Part shown: piece by piece, positions 1 to 6,861 of the stretch | Numbering within the stretch: the stretch's first letter is position 1 | Layout of the letters: each line of letters starts with the position of its first letter | Assembly (NCBI GenBank): GCA_038232455.1 | Contig: JBBSHU010000002.1 | Span: forward strand, 1 to 64,000 | Direction: 5' to 3' | Source: DATAQC01 sp038232455 | GTDB lineage: Bacteria; Actinomycetota; Acidimicrobiia; Acidimicrobiales; AC-14 | DNA: 64,000 nucleotides | Made by a program: the position numbers and the translations under genes | Notes under the pieces: generated by a model | What the model saw: the letters and a program-made list of their open reading frames with translations, nothing else | What the model was told of the DNA's origin: nothing | Databases searched by the model: none

Positions 1-124
1 ACCCGTTTCCAGATCGAGCCGCCAGCCTGCTACCGGGCCTCCTGGCAGCTACCCGGACCGGACTTGCACCGGCAGGCGACGACGAGCTTCTGATCAGGTC
101 AGCTTCTCGATAGGCCCCTCCTGA
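1..124. other. Left edge, no supported gene
   Basis: The plus-strand frame beginning at base 1 is open for 30 codons to a TGA at 91-93 and could be the tail of a gene entering from the left. At this GC content a frame of that length is common by chance and I recognise no family. Nothing else is seen before the DUF1059 stop at 125. Confidence 0.2.
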
Positions 125-298
125 TCACTGGGCGCACTCCCGGAGGTAGCTGTAAATCGTGTCGGTCATGTTCTTCACGCCGTGCTTCTTCTGGGCGTGG
201 GTGATGACCTTGGCCTTGAGCTCCTCCTCGGAGCCGGCTCGCACCGTGTACCCGCAGCCTTCGGCGCCGGCCTTCTTGCAACTGTGCTCGTAGCTCAT
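125..298 (-). CDS. DUF1059 small protein
   Basis: Protein of 57 residues made almost entirely of a DUF1059 domain, a family common in actinobacteria and archaea with no assigned biochemical role. Visible hallmarks are an N-terminal Cys pair (CKKAGAEGCGY), the helical block EEELKAKVITHAQKKHG and a short C-terminal helix. The start is the ATG at 298, because a strong ribosome site (AGGGGGA) lies just upstream and family members begin here; an ATG 17 codons earlier adds residues that do not fit. It lies about 110 bases downstream of bpa on the same strand, so it may be its distal partner or separately transcribed. A metal site at the Cys pair is possible but only a guess. Confidence 0.85.
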   Translation of the reverse strand: MSYEHSCKKAGAEGCGYTVRAGSEEELKAKVITHAQKKHGVKNMTDTIYSYLRECAQ

Positions 299-407
299 CG
301 GTCCCCCTGGATCGCGAATAGTGGCCGTCCCGGCCATGTTCCGGTACACCGGATCATCGCACGTCGACCGTGGATTTGCCGTTGGCCGCCTACGTCGACC
401 GGTGCCG

Positions 408-929
408 CTACAGGTAGGTGCCGGGACGGGGCGCGTCGGGAGGGGGGCCCGGGGGCAGGCCCCGGTTGCGCATCTCCTCCAGCTGGGCCCGGGCCGCCAT
501 CTGTTGGGAGAACAGCGTGGCCTGGATCCCGTGGAACAGGCCTTCGAGCCATCCCACCAGTTGGGCCTGGGCCACGCGCAACTCGGCCTCGGAGGGCGAG
601 GCGCTGTCGAACGGGGAGGTGAGCCGGGCCAGCTCCTCGCCCAGGTCGTCGCCCAGGCAGCTCGACAGCTCCCGCACCGAGGTCTCGTAGATCTCGCGCA
701 ACCGGCTTCGCCCGGCCTCGTCGAGAGGTGCCCGCCGCACTTCCTCCAGCAACTCCTTGGTCATGGTGCCGATGCGCAGGACCTTGGCCGGTGACTCGAT
801 CATCTCTCCGGCACCGCCCGACCGTTCCTCGACGACCTGACTCTCCGGTTCCGACAGCGGGTCGCCGTCGACGGCCACCGGGCCGGGCCCAGGTGCTGCT
901 ACCTGCTCGTTGGGTGCCTGGTTGGTCAT
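408..929 (-). CDS. bpa: Bacterial proteasome activator Bpa/PafE
   Basis: A 173-residue protein matching the mycobacterial ring-shaped, ATP-independent activator of the 20S proteasome (former DUF2587). The core, about residues 46-156, keeps the family signature: PAKVLRIGTM, LLEEVRRAPLDE, then AQAQLVGWLEGLFHGIQ and QQMAARAQL, all helical. The first 40 residues are acidic, Pro-rich and variable. The last four residues are GTYL (mycobacterial protein: GQYL, as I remember it), the tail that docks into the proteasome alpha-ring. Known role: it opens the 20S gate and delivers damaged or unfolded proteins without Pup tagging. This predicts a 20S proteasome elsewhere in the genome. It lies 53 bases downstream of the phosphodiesterase gene, same strand. 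Confidence 0.93.
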   Translation of the reverse strand: MTNQAPNEQVAAPGPGPVAVDGDPLSEPESQVVEERSGGAGEMIESPAKVLRIGTMTKELLEEVRRAPLDEAGRSRLREIYETSVRELSSCLGDDLGEELARLTSPFDSASPSEAELRVAQAQLVGWLEGLFHGIQATLFSQQMAARAQLEEMRNRGLPPGPPPDAPRPGTYL

Positions 930-982
930 GGCATCGATCCTTTCGAAGTGCGGTCTCTGTCACCTGCCCAGCCGGCGGAATC

Positions 983-2095
983 TCAGGCCGCAGCGCCCAG
1001 GAGGGGCACCAGCATCTCGGCTGGCGTCAACGATCCGTGACGGCTGCACAGGCGGACGTTGCCGGTGTCGGCGGGGTCGAGGAAGGCGACGGGGTGGCGC
1101 GCCGCCAAGGCCACGTCGCCCAGTCGGGCCTCGACGTCGGGCACGAGCCGGCCGCCGAACCAGCCCTCGGCCACGATCTGGTCGCGGGTGCGCACCCACG
1201 CCTGGTCGCCGTGGCAACGACGCACGGCCGCCTCGAGGCGATCGTGGCAGCCGGCCCGGGCGTGGACCCAGCGGAACCGCCCCTCACCCGACAGCAGCGA
1301 CGCCAGGTCCATGACCTCGCGCCGCAGGGCGACAACGTTCTCACCCACGTCGACCTGTCCGTGGTCGGCGCACACCACCAGGGAGGCGCCGGGAGGCAGT
1401 ACGGCGATCACGTCGGCCACCAGGCGGTCGGCGGCCGCCAACTCGGCTTCGTAGTACCGGCCGAGGCCGTACTCGTGGGCCACCTTGTCAACCCCGTCGT
1501 AGTAGGCGTACACGAAATCGGCCCCCTCGCCGAGCTCGCTCGCCACCCTCGTCACCAGGGTGGAGGGTACGCGGTAGCCGAGCAGGCGGACCCCGGCCAG
1601 GTGGGCCCGGGTGAACCCGGTCTCGGCGAACTCGGCCCTGGTGATGACCGGCGGCTTGGTGCCGCCGAAGGGTTCCAGGCGCTGCATGGCCTCGGGCGGG
1701 ATCGTGGTGCGGGCGTCGTCGCCCTGCATCGTCCGCCAGCGCAGGACGTTGAGCACATCGGTGCCCATGACCCGCATCCGGTACCCCACGACGCCGTGGG
1801 CCGCCGGGTGGGCACCCGTCGACAGCGACGTGAGGGCGGTAGCGGTGGTCGACGGGGCGACGGTGGTGATCGGGCCACCCTCCATCGCCGCCATGGTGGG
1901 AGCCAACGACGCCCTCTCCTGGAGCTGTTCCCACCCCAGGCCGTCGAGCACCAGCAACACCACCTGATCGGCTCGGGCCACCGACGGCGGCAGCCACGCC
2001 GGTGCCCGGTCCCGGCGCCCCAGGATCGCCGGGACGACCCCGTCGAGACAAGCGCCCCCGTAGTCGGGGACAAGCGGGCCCGCTCCCTCGTCCAT
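983..2095 (-). CDS. Alkaline-phosphatase-superfamily phosphodiesterase
   Basis: A 370-residue predicted metal-dependent phosphodiesterase or nucleotide pyrophosphatase (Phosphodiest family). Metal and nucleophile motifs are visible: VLLVLDGLGW (Asp 51), then APSTTATALTSLSTG, which contains the candidate Thr/Ser nucleophile, and late in the protein VVCADHGQVD with the metal-binding Asp-His. No signal peptide or membrane segment is apparent, so it is probably cytosolic. The substrate cannot be read from sequence. I start it at the ATG at 2095 instead of the GTG at 2104, because a TAGGGT promoter box at 2103-2108 lies exactly 7 bases before that ATG and would cut into the longer version. It is divergent from the Rrf2 gene. 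Confidence 0.8.
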   Translation of the reverse strand: MDEGAGPLVPDYGGACLDGVVPAILGRRDRAPAWLPPSVARADQVVLLVLDGLGWEQLQERASLAPTMAAMEGGPITTVAPSTTATALTSLSTGAHPAAHGVVGYRMRVMGTDVLNVLRWRTMQGDDARTTIPPEAMQRLEPFGGTKPPVITRAEFAETGFTRAHLAGVRLLGYRVPSTLVTRVASELGEGADFVYAYYDGVDKVAHEYGLGRYYEAELAAADRLVADVIAVLPPGASLVVCADHGQVDVGENVVALRREVMDLASLLSGEGRFRWVHARAGCHDRLEAAVRRCHGDQAWVRTRDQIVAEGWFGGRLVPDVEARLGDVALAARHPVAFLDPADTGNVRLCSRHGSLTPAEMLVPLLGAAA

Positions 2096-2102
2096 CCGTG
2101 TC

Positions 2103-2153
2103 ACCCTACCGTGGGCGACCCATCACCCGGAGGTGCCTGCGAACCCGTACCAT
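2103..2153. promoter_or_regulatory. Divergent leaderless promoters, phosphodiesterase and Rrf2
   Basis: On the minus strand TAGGGT (2103-2108) precedes the phosphodiesterase ATG at 2095 by 7 bases. On the plus strand TACCAT (2148-2153) precedes the Rrf2 GTG at 2161 by 7 bases. Both match the actinobacterial TANNNT box at the spacing expected when transcription starts on the start codon. No clear -35 boxes are seen. Confidence 0.5.
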
Positions 2154-2160
2154 GGAGGGG

Positions 2161-2613
2161 GTGAGAGTCTCGACCAGAGGCGACTACGCCAGCCGGGCCC
2201 TCCTCTCGCTGGCCCTGCACTCGGAGAACGGCACACCTACGTCGGTGCGCGACATCGCCGAGCGCACAGGCCTTCCCCAGCCCTATCTGGAGCAGATCCT
2301 GCTGGCCCTCAAGGGAGCCGGCCTGGTCCGCTCGAAGCGGGGCGTGGGCGGCGGCTACGTGCTGGCCCGACCGTCCACCGAGATCACCCTCAGTGCCATC
2401 GTCAGCGCTGTCGACGGGCCCATCGTGGCCGGCGACTTCGGCGAGCCCCATCAAAACGGCGCCTGTGACCACGAGGGCCAGTGCGTCCTGCTCAGCGTGT
2501 GGGCCGACGTGGGCGAGCACATGCGCCATCACCTCGACTCGTTCACCCTGGCCGACATGACCAACCGGGTGAAGAACACCCAGGCCCGGATGTCGTCACC
2601 CATCCTGACGTAG
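2161..2613 (+). CDS. Rrf2-family transcriptional regulator
   Basis: A 150-residue regulator with an N-terminal winged helix (about 1-80). The opening MRVSTRGDYA and the wing motif RGVGGGYVLARP are classic Rrf2/IscR family signatures. The sensor segment has Cys 102 and Cys 108 in a C-X5-C arrangement, but the position of the third IscR/NsrR cysteine (114) is Trp. It therefore may hold an atypical or labile Fe-S cluster, or act as a thiol sensor. The GTG at 2161 is chosen because it gives the standard family N terminus and lies 7 bases after a TACCAT box; an ATG at 2152 is the alternative. It converges on the GliT-like flavoprotein gene and diverges from the phosphodiesterase, either of which could be a target. 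Confidence 0.88.
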   Translation: MRVSTRGDYASRALLSLALHSENGTPTSVRDIAERTGLPQPYLEQILLALKGAGLVRSKRGVGGGYVLARPSTEITLSAIVSAVDGPIVAGDFGEPHQNGACDHEGQCVLLSVWADVGEHMRHHLDSFTLADMTNRVKNTQARMSSPILT

Positions 2614-2632
2614 ACGTCCGGGGTCGGCGCCC

Positions 2633-3571
2633 TCAGGCCGGCGTGAGGCCGTGGACCTCCGACACCAGGCTGTGCACGATCATGGCCGCGGCACTCGAGC
2701 CTGCGGCAATGGCGTTGGCCACCGAGGGCATCTGCGAGCTGGCGTCGCCGGCCGCGAACAACCCAGGGACGCTGGTGTGGAACATCGGGTCGATGTGGAT
2801 GGCATCGACGGCGACGGGCCCCGGCTCGGCGACGGCGGCGCCGAGCTGGGTGGCCAGCGCCGAGCGCTGGTGCAGGGTGACCGGCACGAGCAGTCCCGCA
2901 CAGGGGCGTTCACCACCGTCGGCGAAAGCGACAGCCGTCAAGGTGATACCCGGGCCCCGCAGCTCGGAGACGCGATGCTCATCGACGGTGACCCCGGCGG
3001 TGGCCAGCCGATTGACGTCGTCGGCCTCGAGCTCGACCGGCCCATCGGTGAGGAGCGTCACGTCGTCGCTCCAGACGCGCAGGAGGAGTGCCCGCTGCAT
3101 CCCCGTGGCGCCCCGGTCGAGCACCCCGAGCGGCTGGTCGCGGACCTCCCAGCCGTGGCAGAACGGGCAATGGAACACCGAGCGGCCCCACCGCTCGGCG
3201 ATTCCGGCCAGAGCGGGGAAGCGATAATCCATCCCCGAGGCGAGCAAGACGCGTCGCGTCCTCTGGTGCGAGCCGTCGGCCAGTTCCAGCACGAACCCGG
3301 CGTCGGTCCGCTCGCCGCTGAGGACCTCGCCGGACCGCAGCTCAACCGTCGGATAGTTCGCCAGCTCCTTGCGGCCGGCGGCATAGAACGCCGCGGGGGG
3401 CCGGCCGTCGTGGCCGAGAAGGCCGCCGATGCCGTGGGCGACCTGGTTGCTCTGGACTCCCGCGTCGACGACGAGCGCCTGCTGCCGGGCTCGGCCGAGC
3501 ACCAGCGCGGCGCTCAGCCCGGCGGCACCCGCGCCGACAACGACACAGTCCCACGGCGGACCGGCTGGCAC
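2633..3571 (-). CDS. Thioredoxin-reductase-like FAD disulfide oxidoreductase
   Basis: A 312-residue flavoprotein. The FAD Rossmann motif VVGAGAAGLSAALVLGRA starts near residue 11, and a redox CPFC pair (Cys 135 and 138) sits in HCPFCHGWE, the form typical of the GliT/HlmI/DepH and related low-Mr reductase-like group. A second FAD motif (GLFAAGDASSQMPSV) lies near 272. The second dinucleotide-binding loop is degenerate (PLGVLDRGATG, 147-157), so NADPH binding in the usual way is doubtful. These enzymes act on dithiol or disulfide substrates, sometimes using O2. The gene follows the membrane protein at 3576 with only 4 bases between, so the two are probably co-transcribed at the end of the lspA-rluD operon. 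The physiological substrate is unknown. Confidence 0.82.
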   Translation of the reverse strand: MPAGPPWDCVVVGAGAAGLSAALVLGRARQQALVVDAGVQSNQVAHGIGGLLGHDGRPPAAFYAAGRKELANYPTVELRSGEVLSGERTDAGFVLELADGSHQRTRRVLLASGMDYRFPALAGIAERWGRSVFHCPFCHGWEVRDQPLGVLDRGATGMQRALLLRVWSDDVTLLTDGPVELEADDVNRLATAGVTVDEHRVSELRGPGITLTAVAFADGGERPCAGLLVPVTLHQRSALATQLGAAVAEPGPVAVDAIHIDPMFHTSVPGLFAAGDASSQMPSVANAIAAGSSAAAMIVHSLVSEVHGLTPA

Positions 3572-3575
3572 CTGG

Positions 3576-4319
3576 CTACGACGTCCGGGTGGGCGGATCG
3601 TTGGCCTTGGCCGTCTCCTCGGGCCGCAGGCCCCGAAACGCCGTACCCGGCCTGACCACGCCGGGCGGCGCCACGTCGACGAGGCGAACCTGGCCCGAAC
3701 CGCCCAAGGTCTGGAGGGCGGCCGCCGGGGCCTGCACGACCACGCCGAACACCAGGGGACCGTCGGCGGACACGCCGTCGAGAAGCTTGTTGAGGCGGGC
3801 GATCTCGTCCTGGTAGAAGGCCTTGAACTGGGGATCGTCGACGGTGGGCACCAGCTGCTTCATCTCGTCGCGGTCACTTCGTTTGTCGGCCACCTGGCCG
3901 TTCACCCAGTCGGACATCGACCCGGTCACGACGCCGGGTAGCCCGCCCGGGACCGCAGCCAGGACGCCGACCACCTTGGCCGGGCCCACGGCAGCCCGAG
4001 CCTGGGCCTCGCTCACGTAGTCCGGAAGCGAGATCACCGCGGTGCGGTCGCCGGTGGCCGCAGCCAGGGCCGTCGACCGGTTCGCCAGGTAGCCGGCGAC
4101 ATCGTCGCCCGGCTGGGGCCCGAGCCCGCTGGACGGCGTGCCGGCGTCCTTGGCGACCGCGGTACGCGTGGCCTTCCCGGGCCAGTGGGTGACGGTGACG
4201 GCCAGCAGGCCGCCGAGGCCCACCACGATCAGGCTGGCGGCGAACAGGAGCAGTATCCGGCGGGCGGCGGTGTCGTCTTCGGTGGTGACCGGGAACCGGG
4301 GATCAGTGGAGAAGCTCAC
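3576..4319 (-). CDS. Single-pass membrane-anchored protein, unknown function
   Basis: A 247-residue protein with a short cytoplasmic head, one membrane helix at about 22-44 (RILLLFAASLIVVGLGGLLA) and a roughly 200-residue extracytoplasmic part. I do not recognise a family. The outer part has no Cys and includes a segment ISLPDYVSEAQARAAVGP that resembles the second half of a substrate-binding or POTRA-like fold, but that is impressionistic. The C-terminal half reads VVVQAPAAALQTL then VRLVDVAPPG, consistent with a small alpha/beta domain. It starts with GTG at 4319, overlapping the end of rluD by 17 bases, and runs straight into the flavoprotein gene, so it is the third gene of an lspA-rluD operon. 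Confidence 0.75.
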   Translation of the reverse strand: MSFSTDPRFPVTTEDDTAARRILLLFAASLIVVGLGGLLAVTVTHWPGKATRTAVAKDAGTPSSGLGPQPGDDVAGYLANRSTALAAATGDRTAVISLPDYVSEAQARAAVGPAKVVGVLAAVPGGLPGVVTGSMSDWVNGQVADKRSDRDEMKQLVPTVDDPQFKAFYQDEIARLNKLLDGVSADGPLVFGVVVQAPAAALQTLGGSGQVRLVDVAPPGVVRPGTAFRGLRPEETAKANDPPTRTS

Positions 4320-5250
4320 GCACTTCCTCGAGGTCGGGCGGCAAGGGTGAGGTCCAGCTCCGGCGCTCGCCGGTCGCCGGGTGGTCGAAGCCGAGCTCGA
4401 AGGCGTGCAGAAACGGCCGGCTCACCTGTAGTTGCGGGCGTGCCCCACCATACCGGACGTCCCCCACCACGGGGTGGCCGATGGCGGCCAGGTGCACCCG
4501 GACCTGATGGGTCCGGCCCGTCTCCAGCCCGCAGGCCACGAGGGTGACCGGGGCCGGCTCGTCGTGGCGGGAGATCACCTCGTAGCGGGTTCGGGCCTCC
4601 CTTCCGTCGACCGACACGGCCATCTGCGTGCGGTCCCGCTGGGAACGGCCCACCGGTGCGTCGATGAGGCCGACGGGTGCCTCGACCCGTCCCCAGACCA
4701 GGGCCAGATACCGGCGGCCCACCGTGCGCGCCGCCAGCTGGGCGACGAGTGAGGTGTAAGCCGACGGCGTCCGGGCGACTACGAGCAGGCCCGAGGTGCC
4801 GGCGTCGAGGCGGTGGACGATGCCCGGCCGCACTGGCTGACCCACGCCGGCGATCTCCGGCCAACGGGCCACCAGGCCGTTCACGAGGGTGCCCGTCGGA
4901 TGACCAGCACCTGGATGGACGATGAGCCCCGGGGGCTTGTCGACCACGATCACCTGGTCGTCGCACGCCACCACGGCCACCTCGACGCCGGGGTCGGGCT
5001 CCACCCCAGTTGGTTCGGTGGCCTCGGACAGGTCGACCTCGATGACGTCGCCCTCGACCACCCGACAGGCCCGAACCGCCGCCACCCTCCCGCTCACGTG
5101 CACGCCGCCGGAAGCCACCAGCTCGGCCACCTGTCGGCGCGAGAGGTCCCAGAGAAGGGCAACGACGCGGTCGAGGCGCTCGCCGGCCAGCGTCGGGGTG
5201 ACCTCGGCCCGCGCCCGCCGGGTGCCGGCTGGCGCGTCCGGGCTCGTCAC
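4303..5250 (-). CDS. rluD: RluA/RluD-family pseudouridine synthase
   Basis: A 315-residue enzyme that isomerises uridine to pseudouridine in rRNA, probably in the large-subunit helix 69 region by analogy to RluD. An S4 RNA-binding domain covers about residues 20-80 (AGERLDRVVALLW then SGGVHVSGRV). The catalytic motif HRLDAGTSGLLVVAR lies at 146-160 with Asp 149 as the catalytic residue. A late GRTHQVRVHLAAIGHPVVGD motif completes the family pattern. The start is the GTG at 5250, whose bases overlap the lspA stop as GTGA; a longer reading runs through lspA out of register and is not real. The order lspA then rluD is conserved across actinobacteria. Confidence 0.95.
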   Translation of the reverse strand: MTSPDAPAGTRRARAEVTPTLAGERLDRVVALLWDLSRRQVAELVASGGVHVSGRVAAVRACRVVEGDVIEVDLSEATEPTGVEPDPGVEVAVVACDDQVIVVDKPPGLIVHPGAGHPTGTLVNGLVARWPEIAGVGQPVRPGIVHRLDAGTSGLLVVARTPSAYTSLVAQLAARTVGRRYLALVWGRVEAPVGLIDAPVGRSQRDRTQMAVSVDGREARTRYEVISRHDEPAPVTLVACGLETGRTHQVRVHLAAIGHPVVGDVRYGGARPQLQVSRPFLHAFELGFDHPATGERRSWTSPLPPDLEEVRELLH

Positions 5251-5861
5251 GATGACTGGGTCCGCCAACCCGACCACAGGAGCACCAGGCAGCCACAGGT
5301 GATGGCGGCGTCGGCCAGGTTGAACACGGGCCACCATCGGAGGTCGACGAAATCGACCACGGCCCCGCGGAGCAGTCCGGGCGAGCGGGCCAGGCGGTCG
5401 ACGAGATTGCCGAGCGCCCCCCCCAGCACCAGGCCGGCGGCAAGGGCCAGGCCCGGGCGCGCCATGACGTCGGCTCGGGCCACGAGGACCACCACCAGGA
5501 CGAGCGCCCCGACGGCCAGGAAAGGCACGAAGGCCCCTCCCATGCCGAAAGCGCCTGCGGTGTTGCGGGTGAGGTTGAATCGCACGGGTCCGATGATGTC
5601 GACGGGCCCGTCGGCCAGGCGCTCCAGCGCCCAGGCCTTGGTGACCTGGTCCAGAACCACCACCGCCGCGGCCGCACCGAGAAGGGGGATGCTGCGACGG
5701 GGCCATCCCGGACGGCTCTGTTCCCCGCTCGGGGGGCCGCTCGGGCTCTGTTCCCCGGTTAGGGGCCTGTCGGGCCCGGTTCCCTGCGCAGGGGGCCGCT
5801 CGGGCCGGGCGCGGGTCTGGTCACCCTCAGCGACGCGACAGCCCCCCGCTCTTGCAACCAA
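5247..5861 (-). CDS. lspA: Lipoprotein signal peptidase (LspA)
   Basis: A 204-residue signal peptidase II that cleaves lipoprotein signal peptides in the membrane. Four membrane helices are visible from about residue 57 onward. The family motifs are present: FNLTRNTAGAFG (96-106), GGALGNLVDR (147-156) and VVDF with FNLAD, giving the two catalytic Asp residues 170 and 184. The first 55 residues are an unusual Pro/Gly/Glu-rich extension built from three copies of a dispersed 30-base repeat. The start is uncertain: TTG at 5861 overlaps the upstream zinc-protein gene by 35 bases, and the next in-frame alternatives would remove part of the first helix. It overlaps rluD by 4 bases. Confidence 0.93.
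   Translation of the reverse strand: MVARAGGCRVAEGDQTRARPERPPAQGTGPDRPLTGEQSPSGPPSGEQSRPGWPRRSIPLLGAAAAVVVLDQVTKAWALERLADGPVDIIGPVRFNLTRNTAGAFGMGGAFVPFLAVGALVLVVVLVARADVMARPGLALAAGLVLGGALGNLVDRLARSPGLLRGAVVDFVDLRWWPVFNLADAAITCGCLVLLWSGWRTQSS
5714..5808 (+). repeat. Dispersed 30-bp repeat, three tandem copies (A1-A3)
   Basis: Three near-tandem units with a 29-30 base period. Each has a CTCTGTTCCCC- or CCGGTTCCC-type left part followed by GGGGGCCGCTCGGGC or a variant. They match the element found at 6316, 9250, 46661, 55153 and 61712. Here the copies lie antisense to lspA and encode its Pro/Gly-rich N terminus without a stop codon. Confidence 0.7.
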
Positions 5862-6363
5862 CGCACAAGGCAGCCGAGGGCATGGCCTTCAGGCGGGCAC
5901 GGGGGATGGGCTGACCGCAGCGCTCACAGGTGCCGTAGGTGCCCCGGTCGACCTTGGCCAGGGCCACGTCGATCTCGTCGGCGGTGGCCCTGGCCTGAGC
6001 CGACAGGGCCAGGTCGCGCTCCCGCTCCACGTTGAGCGTTGCCCCCTCGCCGGACTCCTCGTCGAACTGGGTGTCGCCGGGCTCCATTTCCTCGGCCAGT
6101 TGTTCGGCCTCGGCCCGCAGAGACTCGGCCTGGCGCAGTGACGCTTCCCGTTCGCTCAGCAGGAGTGCCCGCTGCTCCTCGAGGAAGCGGTCCGTGGCCG
6201 TCGCCCCACCCTTCGTGGTGCTAGCCGTCGACGACGGCGTTCGTGGTCGACGTGGAGCCTTGACCGTCGCAGGCCTGGCGCGGGCAGCGGTCGGCTGCTT
6301 GGATGCGACGGCGCTGGGCCCGAGCGGTCCTCTGAGCGGAGTGGTTTTGGCTCGCTTCGGCAT
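5827..6363 (-). CDS. DksA/TraR-type zinc-finger protein
   Basis: A 178-residue protein with the C4 zinc finger of the DksA/TraR family at its C terminus: Cys 146, 149, 167 and 170 in CERCGQPIPRARLKAMP and CVGC. A long helical segment (about 57-137) precedes it and could form the coiled coil that enters the RNA polymerase secondary channel. The first 55 residues are basic and Ala/Thr/Pro-rich, and include TTPLRGPLGP encoded by the dispersed 30-base repeat. In Streptomyces a homologous gene also lies just upstream of lspA. Role in transcription control is inferred from the family; the acidic coiled-coil tip residues needed for DksA function were not verified. Confidence 0.88.
   Translation of the reverse strand: MPKRAKTTPLRGPLGPSAVASKQPTAARARPATVKAPRRPRTPSSTASTTKGGATATDRFLEEQRALLLSEREASLRQAESLRAEAEQLAEEMEPGDTQFDEESGEGATLNVERERDLALSAQARATADEIDVALAKVDRGTYGTCERCGQPIPRARLKAMPSAALCVGCKSGGLSRR
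6316..6345 (-). repeat. Dispersed 30-bp repeat copy C
   Basis: On the minus strand this reads ACCACTCCGCTCAGAGG followed by ACCGCTCGGGCCC, matching the consensus seen at 46661. It is in the same orientation as the zinc-protein gene and encodes PLRGPLGP at its residues 9-16. Confidence 0.7.
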
Positions 6364-6480
6364 GGCGCACCGGCTTGGTCTCGAGAGGGTCGGAGGAGAT
6401 CATGGCCGAGCTCACCTGGCGGGCTCCGAAGGGCCCGCACGGTGACCTCGGAGCCGCGGAGTCTAGCAGGCGCAGGCGTC
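6364..6480. other. 117-base gap upstream of the DksA/TraR gene
   Basis: Separates two minus-strand genes. No convincing promoter box, terminator or small open frame is visible. The zinc-protein ATG at 6363 has neither a clear ribosome site nor a TANNNT box close to it. Confidence 0.3.
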
Positions 6481-6831
6481 TTACCGACGCCCGATTGGGC
6501 GGTTCTCGGGGCCCGAGCCACCCGCTCCCTCGTCCACCGCTCGCTCCAACTGTCGCCGGAAAACGTCGAGGTCGACGCCACTGACCTTGAAGCGCTTCTC
6601 CCGGCTCTTGGCCCCGCCGACCAGTTCGGCGGCGGTGGCACCGAAGGTGTCCGCCAACAGCGTGGCGCAGGCCTCGTTGGCCCGACCGCCTTCCGGGGGC
6701 ACCGCCACCCGAACCTTGAGGGCCTGCCCGTGGCGGCCCACCACGGCCGTGCGGCCGGCACCAGGCTGGAGGTGCACGTTGAGCACCACGGCATCATCGC
6801 CGGCGGTTGTGTACAGCTCGTCGACGTCCAT
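6481..6831 (-). CDS. DUF167 (YggU-family) protein
   Basis: A 116-residue protein of the DUF167/YggU family, a small alpha/beta fold with no firmly assigned function. The family core is clear: LNVHLQPGAGRTAVVG, then LKVRVAVPPEGGRANEACATLLA and a C-terminal GAKSREKRFKVSG that includes conserved Lys/Arg positions. The final 15 residues are Gly/Arg-rich and variable. In many bacteria the gene sits near yggT, sepF or the division cluster, which fits here. It is transcribed divergently from ileS with only 30 bases between the two start codons. Confidence 0.88.
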   Translation of the reverse strand: MDVDELYTTAGDDAVVLNVHLQPGAGRTAVVGRHGQALKVRVAVPPEGGRANEACATLLADTFGATAAELVGGAKSREKRFKVSGVDLDVFRRQLERAVDEGAGGSGPENRPIGRR

Positions 6832-6847
6832 ACGGGCTTTCTAGCCG

Positions 6848-6853
6848 TATCGT
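6848..6853 (+). promoter_or_regulatory. Leaderless-type -10 box of ileS
   Basis: TATCGT lies 8 bases before the ileS GTG at 6862. The upstream space is only 30 bases to the divergent DUF167 gene, so there is no room for the T-box leader that controls ileS in many actinobacteria. Confidence 0.45.
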
Positions 6854-6861
6854 AAGGCCCC

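Noticed and set aside
5714..5808. Insertion sequence end near lspA
   Set aside because: There is no transposase and no flanking target duplication; the units match the small dispersed repeat instead.
6832..6861. T-box or other riboswitch before ileS
   Set aside because: There are only 30 bases between the divergent start codons, too short for any known riboswitch.
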